Shown: positions 24,738 to 33,655, counted from the first letter of the stretch. The stretch is 35,228 nt of DNA from Pseudomonadota bacterium (GCA_021783695.1 JAJXTO010000028.1:1-35228); one strand, 5' to 3'. Notes: generated from the letters alone by a model not told the origin. Program-made: numbers and translations.

Positions 24738-24808
24738 ACGGCTTGACAAAAAATCTGAATGTGCTCGACATTTTTCAGGCCGTTGCATAACCACTCTGCC
24801 ACCCCGCC
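24738..24808 (-). pseudogene. 5' half of split tRNA-Cys with anticodon-loop insertion
   Basis: From 24808 the minus strand reads the acceptor GGCGGGG, a D-arm (GGCAGAGTGGTTATGC), the anticodon stem ACGGC and the loop start CTG (33 nt, 24776-24808). A 30-nt insertion (24746-24775) interrupts the loop within the GCA anticodon. After it comes CAA and GCCGT (24738-24745), which restores the pairing with ACGGC. The insertion can fold (CTG...ATGT with ACAT...CAG) and ends in a T6 run, so it looks like a small terminator. The T-arm is absent here; the matching one is at 23916-23943. The gene cannot yield a normal tRNA. Confidence 0.6.
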
Positions 24809-24912
24809 GGGGATGGGCTTGCATCACAAAGGTCAGATCGTACGCAAAACCGCCTCGGTTTGCTGCAGCGCTCCTGAGTCTCTTGCAGATCCAGTACCAC
24901 GCGCACCGGGCA

Positions 24913-24942
24913 CAAAAAAAGGAAGCGTGGCTTCCCTTTTTT
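24913..24942 (-). terminator. Bidirectional-type terminator after tRNA-Gly
   Basis: The hairpin GGAAGC/GCTTCC with a 3-base loop is flanked by an A7 run on one side and a T6 run on the other. It lies immediately beyond the 3' end of tRNA-Gly (8 bases). It would end transcription from the tRNA-Gly promoter before the tRNA-Cys remnants. Confidence 0.8.
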
Positions 24943-24949
24943 GAGAATT

Positions 24950-25025
<76 letters not shown>

Positions 25026-25036
25026 GCAAAACAGCA

Positions 25037-25065
25037 ATTATTGCTAGGGCAGAACAGTTTGTCAA
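25037..25065 (-). promoter_or_regulatory. Sigma-70 promoter of tRNA-Gly
   Basis: On the minus strand a consensus -35 TTGACA (complement of 25060-25065) and a -10 AATAAT (complement of 25037-25042) are separated by 17 bases. The -10 box is 11 bases from the tRNA 5' end. This is the strongest promoter seen in the window. Confidence 0.8.
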
Positions 25066-25094
25066 TAGCTTGCGATTTGTTCAAACCAGATTAT

Positions 25095-25988
25095 TCAATG
25101 CAAACCGCGTTCGTCGGGCTCGTCCACCGAGGTGGCAATCACGCTCACCGGGCGACCTTTGATGCGGTGCCAGACGTACACCACATAACCTGATAGCCCA
25201 TACGCCACGAACAGGCCGAACAAGACCAGTGGCGGCTGGTAGGCAATCAAGCCGATCAACAAAACGATCAGGAAGATGCTGATGAAAGGAACGCTGCGAC
25301 GAAAGCTCACGTCCTTGAAGCTGTAGAACGGAACATTGGTCACCATGGTGATGCCCGCGAACAAGGTGATGACAAAACTGAACCACGCGACATGGGCGCC
25401 CTGCACCCCGGCATCCGTCATGATCCAGAGAAAACCGGCCACCAATGCCGCAGCTGCCGGGCTGGGCAAGCCCTGGAAGTAACGCTTGTCGATCACGGCG
25501 ACATTGGTGTTAAAGCGCGCCAGACGCAAGGCAGCGCCCGCGCAATACACAAAGGCCGCCAGCCACCCCAGTTTGCCCAGGCCGCGCAAGGACCATTCGT
25601 AAATGATCAGCGCAGGTGCCGCGCCGAAAGACACCATGTCGGCAAGGGAGTCGAATTGCGCGCCGAACTCGCTCTGGGTGTTGGTCATGCGCGCCACTCG
25701 CCCGTCCAGGCTGTCGAGCACCATGGCGGCAAAGATTGCCGTCGCCGCGGAGTCGTAGCGCCCCCCCATGGCCATGACAATGGCATAGAAACCGCAGAAC
25801 AAGGCCGCGGCTGTGAACGAATTGGGCAACAGGTAGATGCCGCGTCGGCGGCGGTGCGCAGGATCATCGTCGGGGAACGGGGACTGGCCGGACGACTCGG
25901 GAGAGGAATTCGTCTCTGAGTCGATGCGCGGCCCTGACGCTTCCGAGCGCGAGTCTTGCTGTGGAAACGGCGAAACGTTACGCGACAT
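25095..25988 (-). CDS. pssA: CDP-diacylglycerol-serine O-phosphatidyltransferase
   Basis: Makes phosphatidylserine from CDP-diacylglycerol and serine, in the inner membrane. The 297-residue protein has a hydrophilic N-terminus of about 55 residues (Ser/Pro-rich, then HRRRRG). Several membrane helices follow. The CDP-alcohol phosphatidyltransferase signature is complete: DSLDGRVAR, then eight residues, then GAQFDSLAD (D-x2-DG-x2-AR-x8-G-x3-D-x3-D). I chose the ATG at 25988, which is preceded by GAGAGG; longer frames overlap psd. It lies 41 bases after psd, the next enzyme of the pathway, so the two are probably co-transcribed. Confidence 0.93.
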   Translation of the reverse strand: MSRNVSPFPQQDSRSEASGPRIDSETNSSPESSGQSPFPDDDPAHRRRRGIYLLPNSFTAAALFCGFYAIVMAMGGRYDSAATAIFAAMVLDSLDGRVARMTNTQSEFGAQFDSLADMVSFGAAPALIIYEWSLRGLGKLGWLAAFVYCAGAALRLARFNTNVAVIDKRYFQGLPSPAAAALVAGFLWIMTDAGVQGAHVAWFSFVITLFAGITMVTNVPFYSFKDVSFRRSVPFISIFLIVLLIGLIAYQPPLVLFGLFVAYGLSGYVVYVWHRIKGRPVSVIATSVDEPDERGLH

Positions 25989-26029
25989 GATGGGCCTCTC
26001 TGGAGTCAGGCCATCGCATGGCATGCATC

Positions 26030-26671
26030 TCAGGCTGCCAGGTCGGCCAATACGGTGCTGCTTGCATAGACTTTGTCGCCAATCGACACACGTGATTGCG
26101 AACCCAGTGGCAGGTAAACGTCCACCCGCGAGCCAAAGCGGATAAAGCCAAAACGCTGTCCGCGCCGCAAGGCCTCCCCCGCCTTCACGTAACAAAGAAT
26201 GCGCCGCGCAATCAGCCCCGCGACCTGAACTGCGGTCACCACGCGGCCGGCGCTGTCGATCACCAGGGCATTGCGTTCATTTTGCTCGGAGGCCTTGTCG
26301 AGATCGGCGTTGAAAAACTTACCTGGGAAGTATTGCACTGCACGCAGCGTCCCATCGACTGGCGCGCGGTTCGAATGCACATTGAAGACATTCATGAACA
26401 CGCTGATTTTCAGCGCATCACGCTGTGCGTATGTATCAAACGCATGTTCGATGGCCACGATGCGGCCGTCTGCCGGACTGAGAACGGCCAGCGGATCTTT
26501 GGGAATGGGGCGCGCCGGATCGCGAAAAAACTGAATGACAAAAATACTCAGCGACCACAGCGGCAAAGACCACCAGAACCCAGCCAGCCCCCAGACGATG
26601 ACAGAGAGGAGAACACTGCTGGCAATGAACGGCCAGCCTTCACGGGCGAGAATGGGATGGGGATAGGTCAT
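26030..26671 (-). CDS. psd: Phosphatidylserine decarboxylase proenzyme (short form)
   Basis: Converts phosphatidylserine to phosphatidylethanolamine. The 213-residue protein is of the short PSD type. It has an N-terminal membrane region ([19 protein letters not shown] and the following hydrophobic stretch), then [10 protein letters not shown] and [10 protein letters not shown]. The self-cleavage Gly-Ser in [11 protein letters not shown], near residue 180, would generate the pyruvoyl group on the alpha chain. The conserved [15 protein letters not shown] is present. Coupled order with pssA gives both steps of phosphatidylethanolamine synthesis. The start ATG at 26671 matches the family N-terminus. 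Confidence 0.94.
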   Translation of the reverse strand: MTYPHPILAREGWPFIASSVLLSVIVWGLAGFWWSLPLWSLSIFVIQFFRDPARPIPKDPLAVLSPADGRIVAIEHAFDTYAQRDALKISVFMNVFNVHSNRAPVDGTLRAVQYFPGKFFNADLDKASEQNERNALVIDSAGRVVTAVQVAGLIARRILCYVKAGEALRRGQRFGFIRFGSRVDVYLPLGSQSRVSIGDKVYASSTVLADLAA

Positions 26672-26723
26672 GGTGAGAGTTTAGTCGCCAGAAGGCAGAA
26701 GTCCTTGTCGAATCGGATGCGCC

Positions 26724-26761
26724 CAAGCAAGACACCCGGCAGCGGCCGGGTGTCTTGCTTG
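26724..26761. terminator. Long perfect hairpin between ilvC and psd
   Basis: A 17-bp perfect stem (26724-26740 with 26745-26761) and 4-base loop, with further pairing possible outside. It lies 76-113 bases downstream of the ilvC stop and before psd. On the minus strand there is no following T-run; on the plus strand AAAAA follows. It may end or attenuate ilv operon transcription or stabilise the ilvC mRNA 3' end. Confidence 0.5.
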
Positions 26762-26779
26762 CTTGGGAAAAATCGATGG

Positions 26780-26824
26780 TCAGTTTCTGGACCTATCCAT
26801 CAGCTTGTTGGCCCTGATCCAGGG
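26780..26824 (-). pseudogene. Diverged echo of the ilvC 3' end
   Basis: Read in frame on the minus strand this is PWIRANKLMDRSRN and stop. It aligns without gaps to the last 14 codons and stop of ilvC ([14 protein letters not shown], 26837-26881). Differences are three Lys-to-Arg, one Val-to-Met and several silent changes, the pattern of a related but diverged allele under selection. It starts 12 bases after the ilvC stop and has no start codon of its own. It probably remains from replacement of an older ilvC by a homologous copy. Confidence 0.7.
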
Positions 26825-26836
26825 CAGTGAGCCAGA

Positions 26837-27949
<1,113 letters not shown>

Positions 27950-28441
27950 TCAGGCGCGCAAGATACGTTCGGCGCGGCCAATCCCGCAACTGCCGGTTCG
28001 CACGGTTTCGAGGATGGCCGTGGCATCGACCGCCTGGATGAAGGCGTCGAGCTTGGCCGCATCGCCGGTAAGTTCGATGGTGTAGGACTTGTCGGTCACG
28101 TCGATGATGTGACCACGGAAAATATCGGCCATGCGCTTGATCTCCTCGCGCTCCTTGCCCACGGCGCGCAGCTTGATGAGCATGAGCTCGCGCTCGATGA
28201 ACGACGCCTCGGTGAGATCGACCACCTTGACCACTTCGATCAGGCGGTTGAGATGCTTGGTGATCTGCTCGATCACGTCCTCCGAGCCGCTGGTGACGAT
28301 GGTCATGCGCGATAGCGAAGCATCTTCCGTGGGCGCAACCACGAGAGATTCGATGTTGTAGCCGCGGGCGGAAAACAGGCCCACCACACGAGACAAAGCG
28401 CCGGCTTCGTTTTCCAGCAGAACTGCAATGATGTGCTTCAT
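27950..28441 (-). CDS. ilvN: Acetolactate synthase small (regulatory) subunit
   Basis: A 163-residue regulatory subunit of acetohydroxyacid synthase that confers valine feedback inhibition and activates the large subunit. The N-terminal ACT domain begins MKHIIAVLLENEAGALSRVVGLFSARGYNIESL. The C-terminal half (SFIERELMLIKLRAVGKEREEI onward) is typical of the long IlvH/IlvN form. I chose the ATG at 28441, preceded by AGAGGAGT. Gene symbol ilvH is equally used in related genomes. It lies 191 bases after ilvB; that gap holds only small hairpins, such as 28517-28523 with 28533-28539. Confidence 0.95.
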   Translation of the reverse strand: MKHIIAVLLENEAGALSRVVGLFSARGYNIESLVVAPTEDASLSRMTIVTSGSEDVIEQITKHLNRLIEVVKVVDLTEASFIERELMLIKLRAVGKEREEIKRMADIFRGHIIDVTDKSYTIELTGDAAKLDAFIQAVDATAILETVRTGSCGIGRAERILRA

Positions 28442-28632
28442 GGTTTCACTCCTCTGCGCAGGCTTCGTGCGGCACCGGTAAGCGCCGCCTGGCTGCTGCG
28501 AGATTGATGAGATAGGGCAATGCAGCAACGCCGCATTGCAACGGATAAGGCGCTTGCCGCAAACCTTGCAGACTGCCGTGCCCGGTGAGGCGCGGCCGCT
28601 GCAAGGCCAGCAGGTTGGCGCGGTTCAAATCG

Positions 28633-30423
28633 TCAAAGATCCTCCGACCCGAGCAGCATGTCAGTGATGCCGCGCCCGGACTGAATCATCGGCCAGACGT
28701 TCTCTGTCGGATCGACCGAGATGTCAATGAATACCGTGCGGTCTTTCATTGCAAACGCCTTTTCCATGGCGGGACGCAGATCTTCGAGACGATCGACCTT
28801 GATACCCACATGGCCGTAGGCTTCGGCAAGTTTGACGAAGTCAGGCAGAGAGTCCATGTAGGAATGCGAGTAGCGTCCCTCGTACTCGATCTCCTGCCAC
28901 TGCCGCACCATACCCAGATAGCGATTGTTGAGCAGGATGATTTTCACCGCCGTGCCGTACTGCAGGCAGGTGGCGAGTTCCTGGATGTTCATCTGGATGG
29001 AGCCGTCGCCAGTGACACAAACCGCCTCGGCTTCCGGCTTGGCCAGCTTGATGCCCATAGCGTAAGGCAGTCCCACGCCCATGGTGCCCAGACCGCCGGA
29101 GTTGATCCAGCGACGCGGCTCGGGGAACTTGTAGAGCTGCGCGGCCCACATCTGATGTTGCCCGACATCGGAGCAGATATAGGTTTCACGGTCCTTGGTC
29201 AGCTCGTAGAGGGTGTCGATCACCGCCTGCGGCTTGATGACTTCGGTCGAGTGCTCGTAAGCCAGACAATCGCGCTTGCGCCACTCTTCGATCTGCGCCC
29301 ACCACGCCGCTAGAGCGCCGCCGTCGTTCTTGTTGCCAGCCTTGAAGGCCTGTTCGAGCTGGTCGATGAGTTCCTGCAGCACCTCCCCCACGTCGCCAAC
29401 AATGGGCACGTCCACCTTCACCCGCTTGGAGATGGAGGACGGATCGATGTCGATGTGCACGATTTTGCGCTGCACCTGGGCAAAGTGGCCTGGATTGCCG
29501 ATCACGCGATCATCGAAGCGCACCCCCACCGCGAGCAGCACGTCGCAGTGCTGCATCGCCATATTGGCTTCATAGGTGCCGTGCATGCCCGGCATGCCGA
29601 GAAACTTGGGGTCTTCGCCAGGAATCGCGCCCAAACCCATCAGCGTGTTGGTACAGGGGTACTTCAGCAGGTCGGCCAATTTGCGCAGCTCGGGCGACGC
29701 ATTGGCCAATACCACGCCGCCGCCGGTGTAGATGTAGGGGCGCTTGGCCGACAGCAGCAGCTGCACCGCCTTGCGGATTTGGCCGCCATGGCCCTTGCGC
29801 ACCGGGTTGTAGGAGCGCATTTCGACCGATTTGGGATATTCAAAATGCGTGGTATGGCGTGACACATCCTTGGGCACATCCACCACTACCGGGCCGGGGC
29901 GACCGGAGCGGGCGATGTGGAAGGCCTTTTTCATCACCATGGCCAGGTCGCGCACATCCTTCACCAAAAAGTTGTGTTTGACCACCGGGCGAGTGATGCC
30001 CACCGTGTCGCATTCCTGGAAAGCGTCGAGCCCGATGGCCGTGGTCGGCACCTGCCCGGTGATGATGACCATCGGAATCGAATCCATGTACGCAGTGGCG
30101 ATGCCGGTAATGGCATTGGTCGCCCCGGGGCCGGATGTCACCAGGGCAACACCGACATGGCCCGTCGCACGCGCGTAGGCATCCGCCGCATGCACGGCAG
30201 CGGCTTCCTGACGCACCAGCACATGCTGAATGGTCGTTTGTTTGTATAGCTCGTCGTAGATGTAGAGCACTGCCCCGCCGGGGTAGCCCCACATGAATTC
30301 AACGCCTTCCTCCTGCAGGCAGCGCACCAGAATTTCCGCCCCGGTGAGTTCCTGCGCGACAGGCGCGTTGGACTTGGATGCAGCCGTTGCGGCCGACTTG
30401 TGTTCTGCGCGGTTCATTTCCAT
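28633..30423 (-). CDS. ilvB: Acetolactate synthase large (catalytic) subunit
   Basis: Condenses pyruvate with pyruvate or 2-oxobutyrate using thiamine diphosphate and FAD. The 596-residue protein has the catalytic Glu in VLVRQEAAAVHAADAYAR, the FAD-binding central domain, and the ThDP motif starting GDGSIQMN and ending in LLNN. The N-terminus has about 30 non-conserved residues before ELTGAEILVRCLQEEGVEF. I chose the ATG at 30423, preceded by AAGGTGAA; the open frame upstream is Cys-rich and unlike the family. It is the first gene of the ilv operon; ilvI is an equally valid symbol. Confidence 0.95.
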   Translation of the reverse strand: MEMNRAEHKSAATAASKSNAPVAQELTGAEILVRCLQEEGVEFMWGYPGGAVLYIYDELYKQTTIQHVLVRQEAAAVHAADAYARATGHVGVALVTSGPGATNAITGIATAYMDSIPMVIITGQVPTTAIGLDAFQECDTVGITRPVVKHNFLVKDVRDLAMVMKKAFHIARSGRPGPVVVDVPKDVSRHTTHFEYPKSVEMRSYNPVRKGHGGQIRKAVQLLLSAKRPYIYTGGGVVLANASPELRKLADLLKYPCTNTLMGLGAIPGEDPKFLGMPGMHGTYEANMAMQHCDVLLAVGVRFDDRVIGNPGHFAQVQRKIVHIDIDPSSISKRVKVDVPIVGDVGEVLQELIDQLEQAFKAGNKNDGGALAAWWAQIEEWRKRDCLAYEHSTEVIKPQAVIDTLYELTKDRETYICSDVGQHQMWAAQLYKFPEPRRWINSGGLGTMGVGLPYAMGIKLAKPEAEAVCVTGDGSIQMNIQELATCLQYGTAVKIILLNNRYLGMVRQWQEIEYEGRYSHSYMDSLPDFVKLAEAYGHVGIKVDRLEDLRPAMEKAFAMKDRTVFIDISVDPTENVWPMIQSGRGITDMLLGSEDL

Positions 30424-30593
30424 GAGTTCACCTTGTGAATTTCTCTGACGAAAGACTTCAGGTCTCTCTCCGCACCCGCTTGTGGCAGGCCTTCGAGATA
30501 CGCGTGCGATCTGGAACGTTGTGGGTGCAGCGGCGCCGCAAAATGCGTAAGCTCTCGTTGCTGCAAGGAGGTTCAGGCCGAACGGAACGAAGC

Positions 30594-30622
30594 AGTGTAG
30601 TGCAGCGCAGCACGGCGCACAA
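30594..30622 (-). promoter_or_regulatory. Candidate sigma-70 promoter of ilvBNC
   Basis: On the minus strand -35 TTGTGC (complement of 30617-30622) and -10 TACACT (complement of 30594-30599) are separated by 17 bases. This gives a leader of about 165 nt before the ilvB ATG. No leader peptide rich in branched-chain residues is evident in it. Confidence 0.5.
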
Positions 30623-30674
30623 CGGTAGTGGGCTTTCGATCCGCGCATATGTGTATCCAGCCCAGGGGGGAGTG

Positions 30675-30696
30675 CTCTGAGACAACTCTGAGACAA
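30675..30696. repeat. Perfect 11-bp tandem repeat in ilvB/sigma intergenic region
   Basis: CTCTGAGACAA occurs twice back to back (30675-30685, 30686-30696), one helical turn apart. It lies upstream of both divergent genes: about 53 bases before the sigma gene -35 candidate and 53 bases beyond the ilvB -35 candidate. A two-site regulator binding element is likely (inference). Confidence 0.45.
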
Positions 30697-30748
30697 AATG
30701 GTGCATGGTGAGCAGCTCGCGCACCCGTTTCGTGCGGCCGCGCTTTGT

Positions 30749-30776
30749 TTGCCTGCGCCTGGCACCACGGCATAAT
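30749..30776 (+). promoter_or_regulatory. Candidate promoter of the sigma-factor cluster
   Basis: The -35-like TTGCCT (30749-30754) and -10-like CATAAT (30771-30776) are spaced by 16 bases and lie 45 bases before the ATG at 30822. This is a moderate match only. Confidence 0.35.
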
Positions 30777-30821
30777 GATCAGTTGTTTCTCATCCATACG
30801 GGCCGCACAGCGTCCGACGTG

Positions 30822-31385
30822 ATGGCCACTGAACAAGAACTCAACGACTTTCTCGCCAGCATCGACAAACGCGCCTATCTGCGCGCCGCGTTCTCCACGC
30901 GTGACGACGATGCCGCCATGGATCTGGTGCAGGAAGCAATGATCAGTCTGGCGACCAAATACGCCGACAAACCGCGCGGTGAGCTGCCGTTGCTGTTTCA
31001 GCGCATTCTGACCAACGCCATTCTCGACTGGCACCGCAAGCGCAAGGTGCGTAACGCCTTGTTCAGCAATCTGTCGGATTTCGAGACCCAGGACGGCGAC
31101 GGGGAATTTGATTTGCTGGAGACTCTGGAGCTCGAACAGGTCAGCGAGCATCTCGAAGGGGCCGACACTCAGTTGCAGCGGATGCAAATCCTTAAACATC
31201 TGGAAACAGAAATTTCTCGTTTGCCCGCGCGTCAACGAGAAGCCTTTTTGTTACGTTATTGGGAGGAACTCGACGTTGCCGAAACCGCCCAGGCCATGGG
31301 TTGTTCGGAAGGCAGCGTCAAAACGCATTGCTCGCGCGCCATTCACTCTCTGGCACGCGTTTTGAAAGCACAAGGCTACGCATGA
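30822..31385 (+). CDS. RNA polymerase sigma factor, ECF-like
   Basis: A 187-residue sigma-70 family protein with only regions 2 and 4. Region 2 runs from AAFSTRDDDAAMDLVQEAMIS to FQRILTNAILDWHRKRKVR. Region 4 is LPARQREAFLLRYWEELDVAETAQAMGCSEGSVKTHCSRA, with a clear helix-turn-helix near residues 150-175. The start ATG at 30822 fits; longer frames have no family support. It overlaps the next gene by ATGA. In Burkholderiales this sigma factor is regularly followed by DUF3619 and DUF3106 genes. The DUF3619 membrane protein sits where an anti-sigma factor is often encoded, which makes that role a testable guess. Confidence 0.88.
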   Translation: MATEQELNDFLASIDKRAYLRAAFSTRDDDAAMDLVQEAMISLATKYADKPRGELPLLFQRILTNAILDWHRKRKVRNALFSNLSDFETQDGDGEFDLLETLELEQVSEHLEGADTQLQRMQILKHLETEISRLPARQREAFLLRYWEELDVAETAQAMGCSEGSVKTHCSRAIHSLARVLKAQGYA

Positions 31386-31801
31386 AAACCGACGCACCCG
31401 ACACGCTGCGCCCCACCGTGGAAGCCCGCCTTTCGCAGCAGCTTGCTGCCTGCCTGCATCTGGCTGAGCAGCACATTACACCCGAACAATCCGAGCGCCT
31501 CAAAGCCCTGCGGCTGATGGCCGTCGCCCAGGCACGCACCGCGGCGGCGCAGACCTTGCTGCAGCAGGGCCACACCTTGGTGCTCACGGGTCCGTTCCAG
31601 TGGAAATCCTGGCTGTTCCGCACCAGCGCCCTATTGCCTTTGCTCGTCCTGGTCGCGGGCCTGCTGGCCCTGCAGGATTATCAGCAGGAAAAATTCATCC
31701 GCGTCACGGCCGATATCGACACGGCCCTGCTACTGGGAGAGCTTCCGCCCGCTGCCTATGCCGACCCTGGATTTGCCCGCTACCTGAAACAGGAACGCTG
31801 A
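31382..31801 (+). CDS. DUF3619 membrane protein, possible anti-sigma
   Basis: A 139-residue protein. The N-terminal about 75 residues are soluble and helical (TVEARLSQQLAACLHLAEQH to AQTLLQQ). One transmembrane helix follows near residues 80-98 (SALLPLLVLVAGLLALQDY), then a short C-terminal part with DIDTALLLGELPPAAYADPGFARYL, the conserved tail of DUF3619. The layout, a cytoplasmic N-terminal domain plus one helix coupled to a sigma factor gene by an ATGA overlap, resembles anti-sigma factors, but no zinc-binding HxxxCxxC motif is present. Function is unproven. Confidence 0.75.
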   Translation: MKTDAPDTLRPTVEARLSQQLAACLHLAEQHITPEQSERLKALRLMAVAQARTAAAQTLLQQGHTLVLTGPFQWKSWLFRTSALLPLLVLVAGLLALQDYQQEKFIRVTADIDTALLLGELPPAAYADPGFARYLKQER

Positions 31802-32454
31802 TGACGTTCCGTTCCGTCTTTCCGCAAGCCACACAGGGGCGGAGGTCATTTGCGCAGTTGCTGGCTCTGTTCAGCCTCTTCGTTTTGCTGGCTTTCTGCC
31901 ACGCAGCACAGGCCGCCGAGGCCGCCCCGAGTTGGAAACAGCTCAGCCCGGCGCAGCAGCAAATCCTGTCGCCGCTGCAAGCGGACTGGCATAAGTTCGA
32001 CCATGACCGCAAGAAGAAATGGCTGGACATTGCCACGCGTTATCCGGCAATGAGCCCGGAGCAGCAGAAAATCCTGCAACGCCGCATGAATGAATGGGCA
32101 CATCTCAGCCCGGAAAAGCGGCGTCTGGCGCGGGAAACCTTTCTCTCCACCGGCAAAGCCCCCTTACAGAGTCGGCGCGAAGCGTGGGAGGCCTACAAAA
32201 AGCTGCCTGAGTCCGAGCGCGAAAGGCTCAAGGAGGAAGCGCGTCATCCAAAGCCTCATCCAGGTCAGGTCGGCAAGTACTTGCAGGAAAAGCAAAAGCG
32301 CGACAACAACCTGCCGCCAGTTCCGGTCAAGGCGCATGCGCCCGCACCTGCGCAGGCGCCCAACTCCGCGGCGAAGCCGGCTCCCACGACGGCTGCCCCG
32401 CCTGACAAGCCGGCCTCTATGCCGCGGCAAAGCGCCTCCCGCGCCGTGTCCTGA
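31801..32454 (+). CDS. DUF3106 secreted/periplasmic protein
   Basis: A 217-residue protein starting one base inside the previous stop (TGATG). It has an N-terminal signal peptide (LLALFSLFVLLAFCHAAQA, probable cleavage near residue 38). The DUF3106 region is rich in Trp and Leu: WKQLSPAQQQILSPLQADW, KKWLDIATRYPAMSPEQQ, WAHLSPEKRRLARETF and YKKLPESERERLKEEA. Each unit pairs a short LSP-type turn with a charged helix, a repeat reminiscent of Spy/CpxP-like periplasmic proteins. The C-terminal 50 residues are Pro/Ala-rich. It probably senses or buffers an envelope stress signal for the co-encoded sigma factor (inference). Confidence 0.75.
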   Translation: MTFRSVFPQATQGRRSFAQLLALFSLFVLLAFCHAAQAAEAAPSWKQLSPAQQQILSPLQADWHKFDHDRKKKWLDIATRYPAMSPEQQKILQRRMNEWAHLSPEKRRLARETFLSTGKAPLQSRREAWEAYKKLPESERERLKEEARHPKPHPGQVGKYLQEKQKRDNNLPPVPVKAHAPAPAQAPNSAAKPAPTTAAPPDKPASMPRQSASRAVS

Positions 32455-32541
32455 GCCGATGTGCTGCGCTGCCCGGCACGCTGAAATGCCTTCGCAACAA
32501 GTGGAATGGCTCCTGCTGTCGCCGCTGCAACCTGACGTCCG

Positions 32542-33033
32542 ATGCTGAGCGCCCCGCCGTTGCGCCGACGTCTGGCCTGCCTGATCTATGAGGGGCTGAT
32601 TCTGCTCGGCATCGCGCTGTTTACCGCGGCCCTGGTCGTTTTTGTGCTGCATTTGTCTGGCGCCGAACACAACCCCCACCTGCTGCGCCCCATCATGCAG
32701 TGGGCGGAGTTTGCCGTGCTCACGGCGTATGGCACCTGGTTCTGGAGCGCAGGCCGCCAGACGCTGCCGATGAAAACCTGGCGCATCCGGGTGGTCACCT
32801 CCGCAGGCGCTCCTCTCAGTATGGGGCGGGCGCTTTGGCGCGCGCTGCTGTCTTGGCTGTGGATATTGCCCGCGCTGGCGCTTTCCGCCGCGCTGCAGCC
32901 CAGCCCCCGGAACACGGGCCTGCTGTTTTGCGCCGGTCTTCTGGTCTGGGCCGCTTCCGGTCTGTTGCGCAAGGATCGCCAGTACCTGCACGATGCACTG
33001 GCGGGCACTCGCCTGATTTCTGTCTCGCCCTGA
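32542..33033 (+). CDS. RDD family integral membrane protein
   Basis: A 163-residue protein with an RDD-type fold. The N-terminal RRRLACLIYEGLILLGIALF has the conserved Arg before the first helix, with Tyr-Glu where Asp is usual. A second helix is near 50-68, then TLPMKTWRIRVV and MGRALWRALLSWLW, and a last helix near 125-140. The C-terminus has KDRQYLHDALAGTRLI, the typical closing motif. The function of RDD proteins is mostly unknown; some act in ion or osmotic stress. It lies 87 bases after the DUF3106 gene. Confidence 0.82.
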   Translation: MLSAPPLRRRLACLIYEGLILLGIALFTAALVVFVLHLSGAEHNPHLLRPIMQWAEFAVLTAYGTWFWSAGRQTLPMKTWRIRVVTSAGAPLSMGRALWRALLSWLWILPALALSAALQPSPRNTGLLFCAGLLVWAASGLLRKDRQYLHDALAGTRLISVSP

Positions 33034-33079
33034 GTCGGCCACCCCTGGCTGGCGCCCATCCACTCACATTCCACACACC

Positions 33080-33655
33080 ATGAGCGAAACTGGTCTGCAC
33101 GTCCACACTCCCCACGAAGAGCAGGTTGAAGAGGCCGCGCATCACGAAGGCCACGGCCTGAGCCAGTGGGTTGCCATTTTCACCGCCCTGCTGGCCGCGC
33201 TGGGCGCCATCGTCAGCTATCAGGGCAGCCACTTGATGAACGAAGTCGTGCTTTACAAAAACGAAGCCGTGCTCAAAAAAGCGCAGGCCACCGATCAGTG
33301 GAATTACTACCAGGCGGCCAGCACCAAGCAGCATCTGATGGAACTCGCCATCCAGCTCACGCCGCCAGACAAGCATGCGGAATTCGAAAAATCCATCGCG
33401 AAATACAAGGAGCAGAAACAGACCATTCGCGCCCGGGCCGAGTCGCTTGAAACTGAGTCGCAAAAGGCCGACGTCGAATCCGCCCGCATGAACCGACCGC
33501 ACACCGACATGGCCCGTGCGCTGATTTTTCTGCAAATCGCGATTTCACTGGCCTCGATCACCGCACTCACCCGCCGCAAGTGGCTGTTTGCCCTCGCCGG
33601 TCTGAGCGCCGCCGTCGGTGTGGGTCTATGGCTGTTTGCGATCGGTCTCGCTTGA
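33080..33655 (+). CDS. DUF4337 membrane protein
   Basis: A 191-residue protein with a His/Glu-rich N-terminus (VHTPHEEQVEEAAHHEGHG, possibly metal-binding). The first membrane helix is near 28-45 (WVAIFTALLAALGAIVSY). A long central coiled-coil-like region (KNEAVLKKAQATDQWNYYQAAS through ETESQKADVESARM) leads to two C-terminal helices. This is the DUF4337 layout. The role is unknown. Its stop overlaps the start of the next gene (TGATG), suggesting co-translation with the PAP2 phosphatase. Confidence 0.82.
   Translation: MSETGLHVHTPHEEQVEEAAHHEGHGLSQWVAIFTALLAALGAIVSYQGSHLMNEVVLYKNEAVLKKAQATDQWNYYQAASTKQHLMELAIQLTPPDKHAEFEKSIAKYKEQKQTIRARAESLETESQKADVESARMNRPHTDMARALIFLQIAISLASITALTRRKWLFALAGLSAAVGVGLWLFAIGLA

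Noticed and set aside
30424-30768. N-terminal extension of ilvB or a Cys-rich leader peptide
   Set aside because: The in-frame stretch has no branched-chain codon cluster and no family match; the candidate promoter lies within it.
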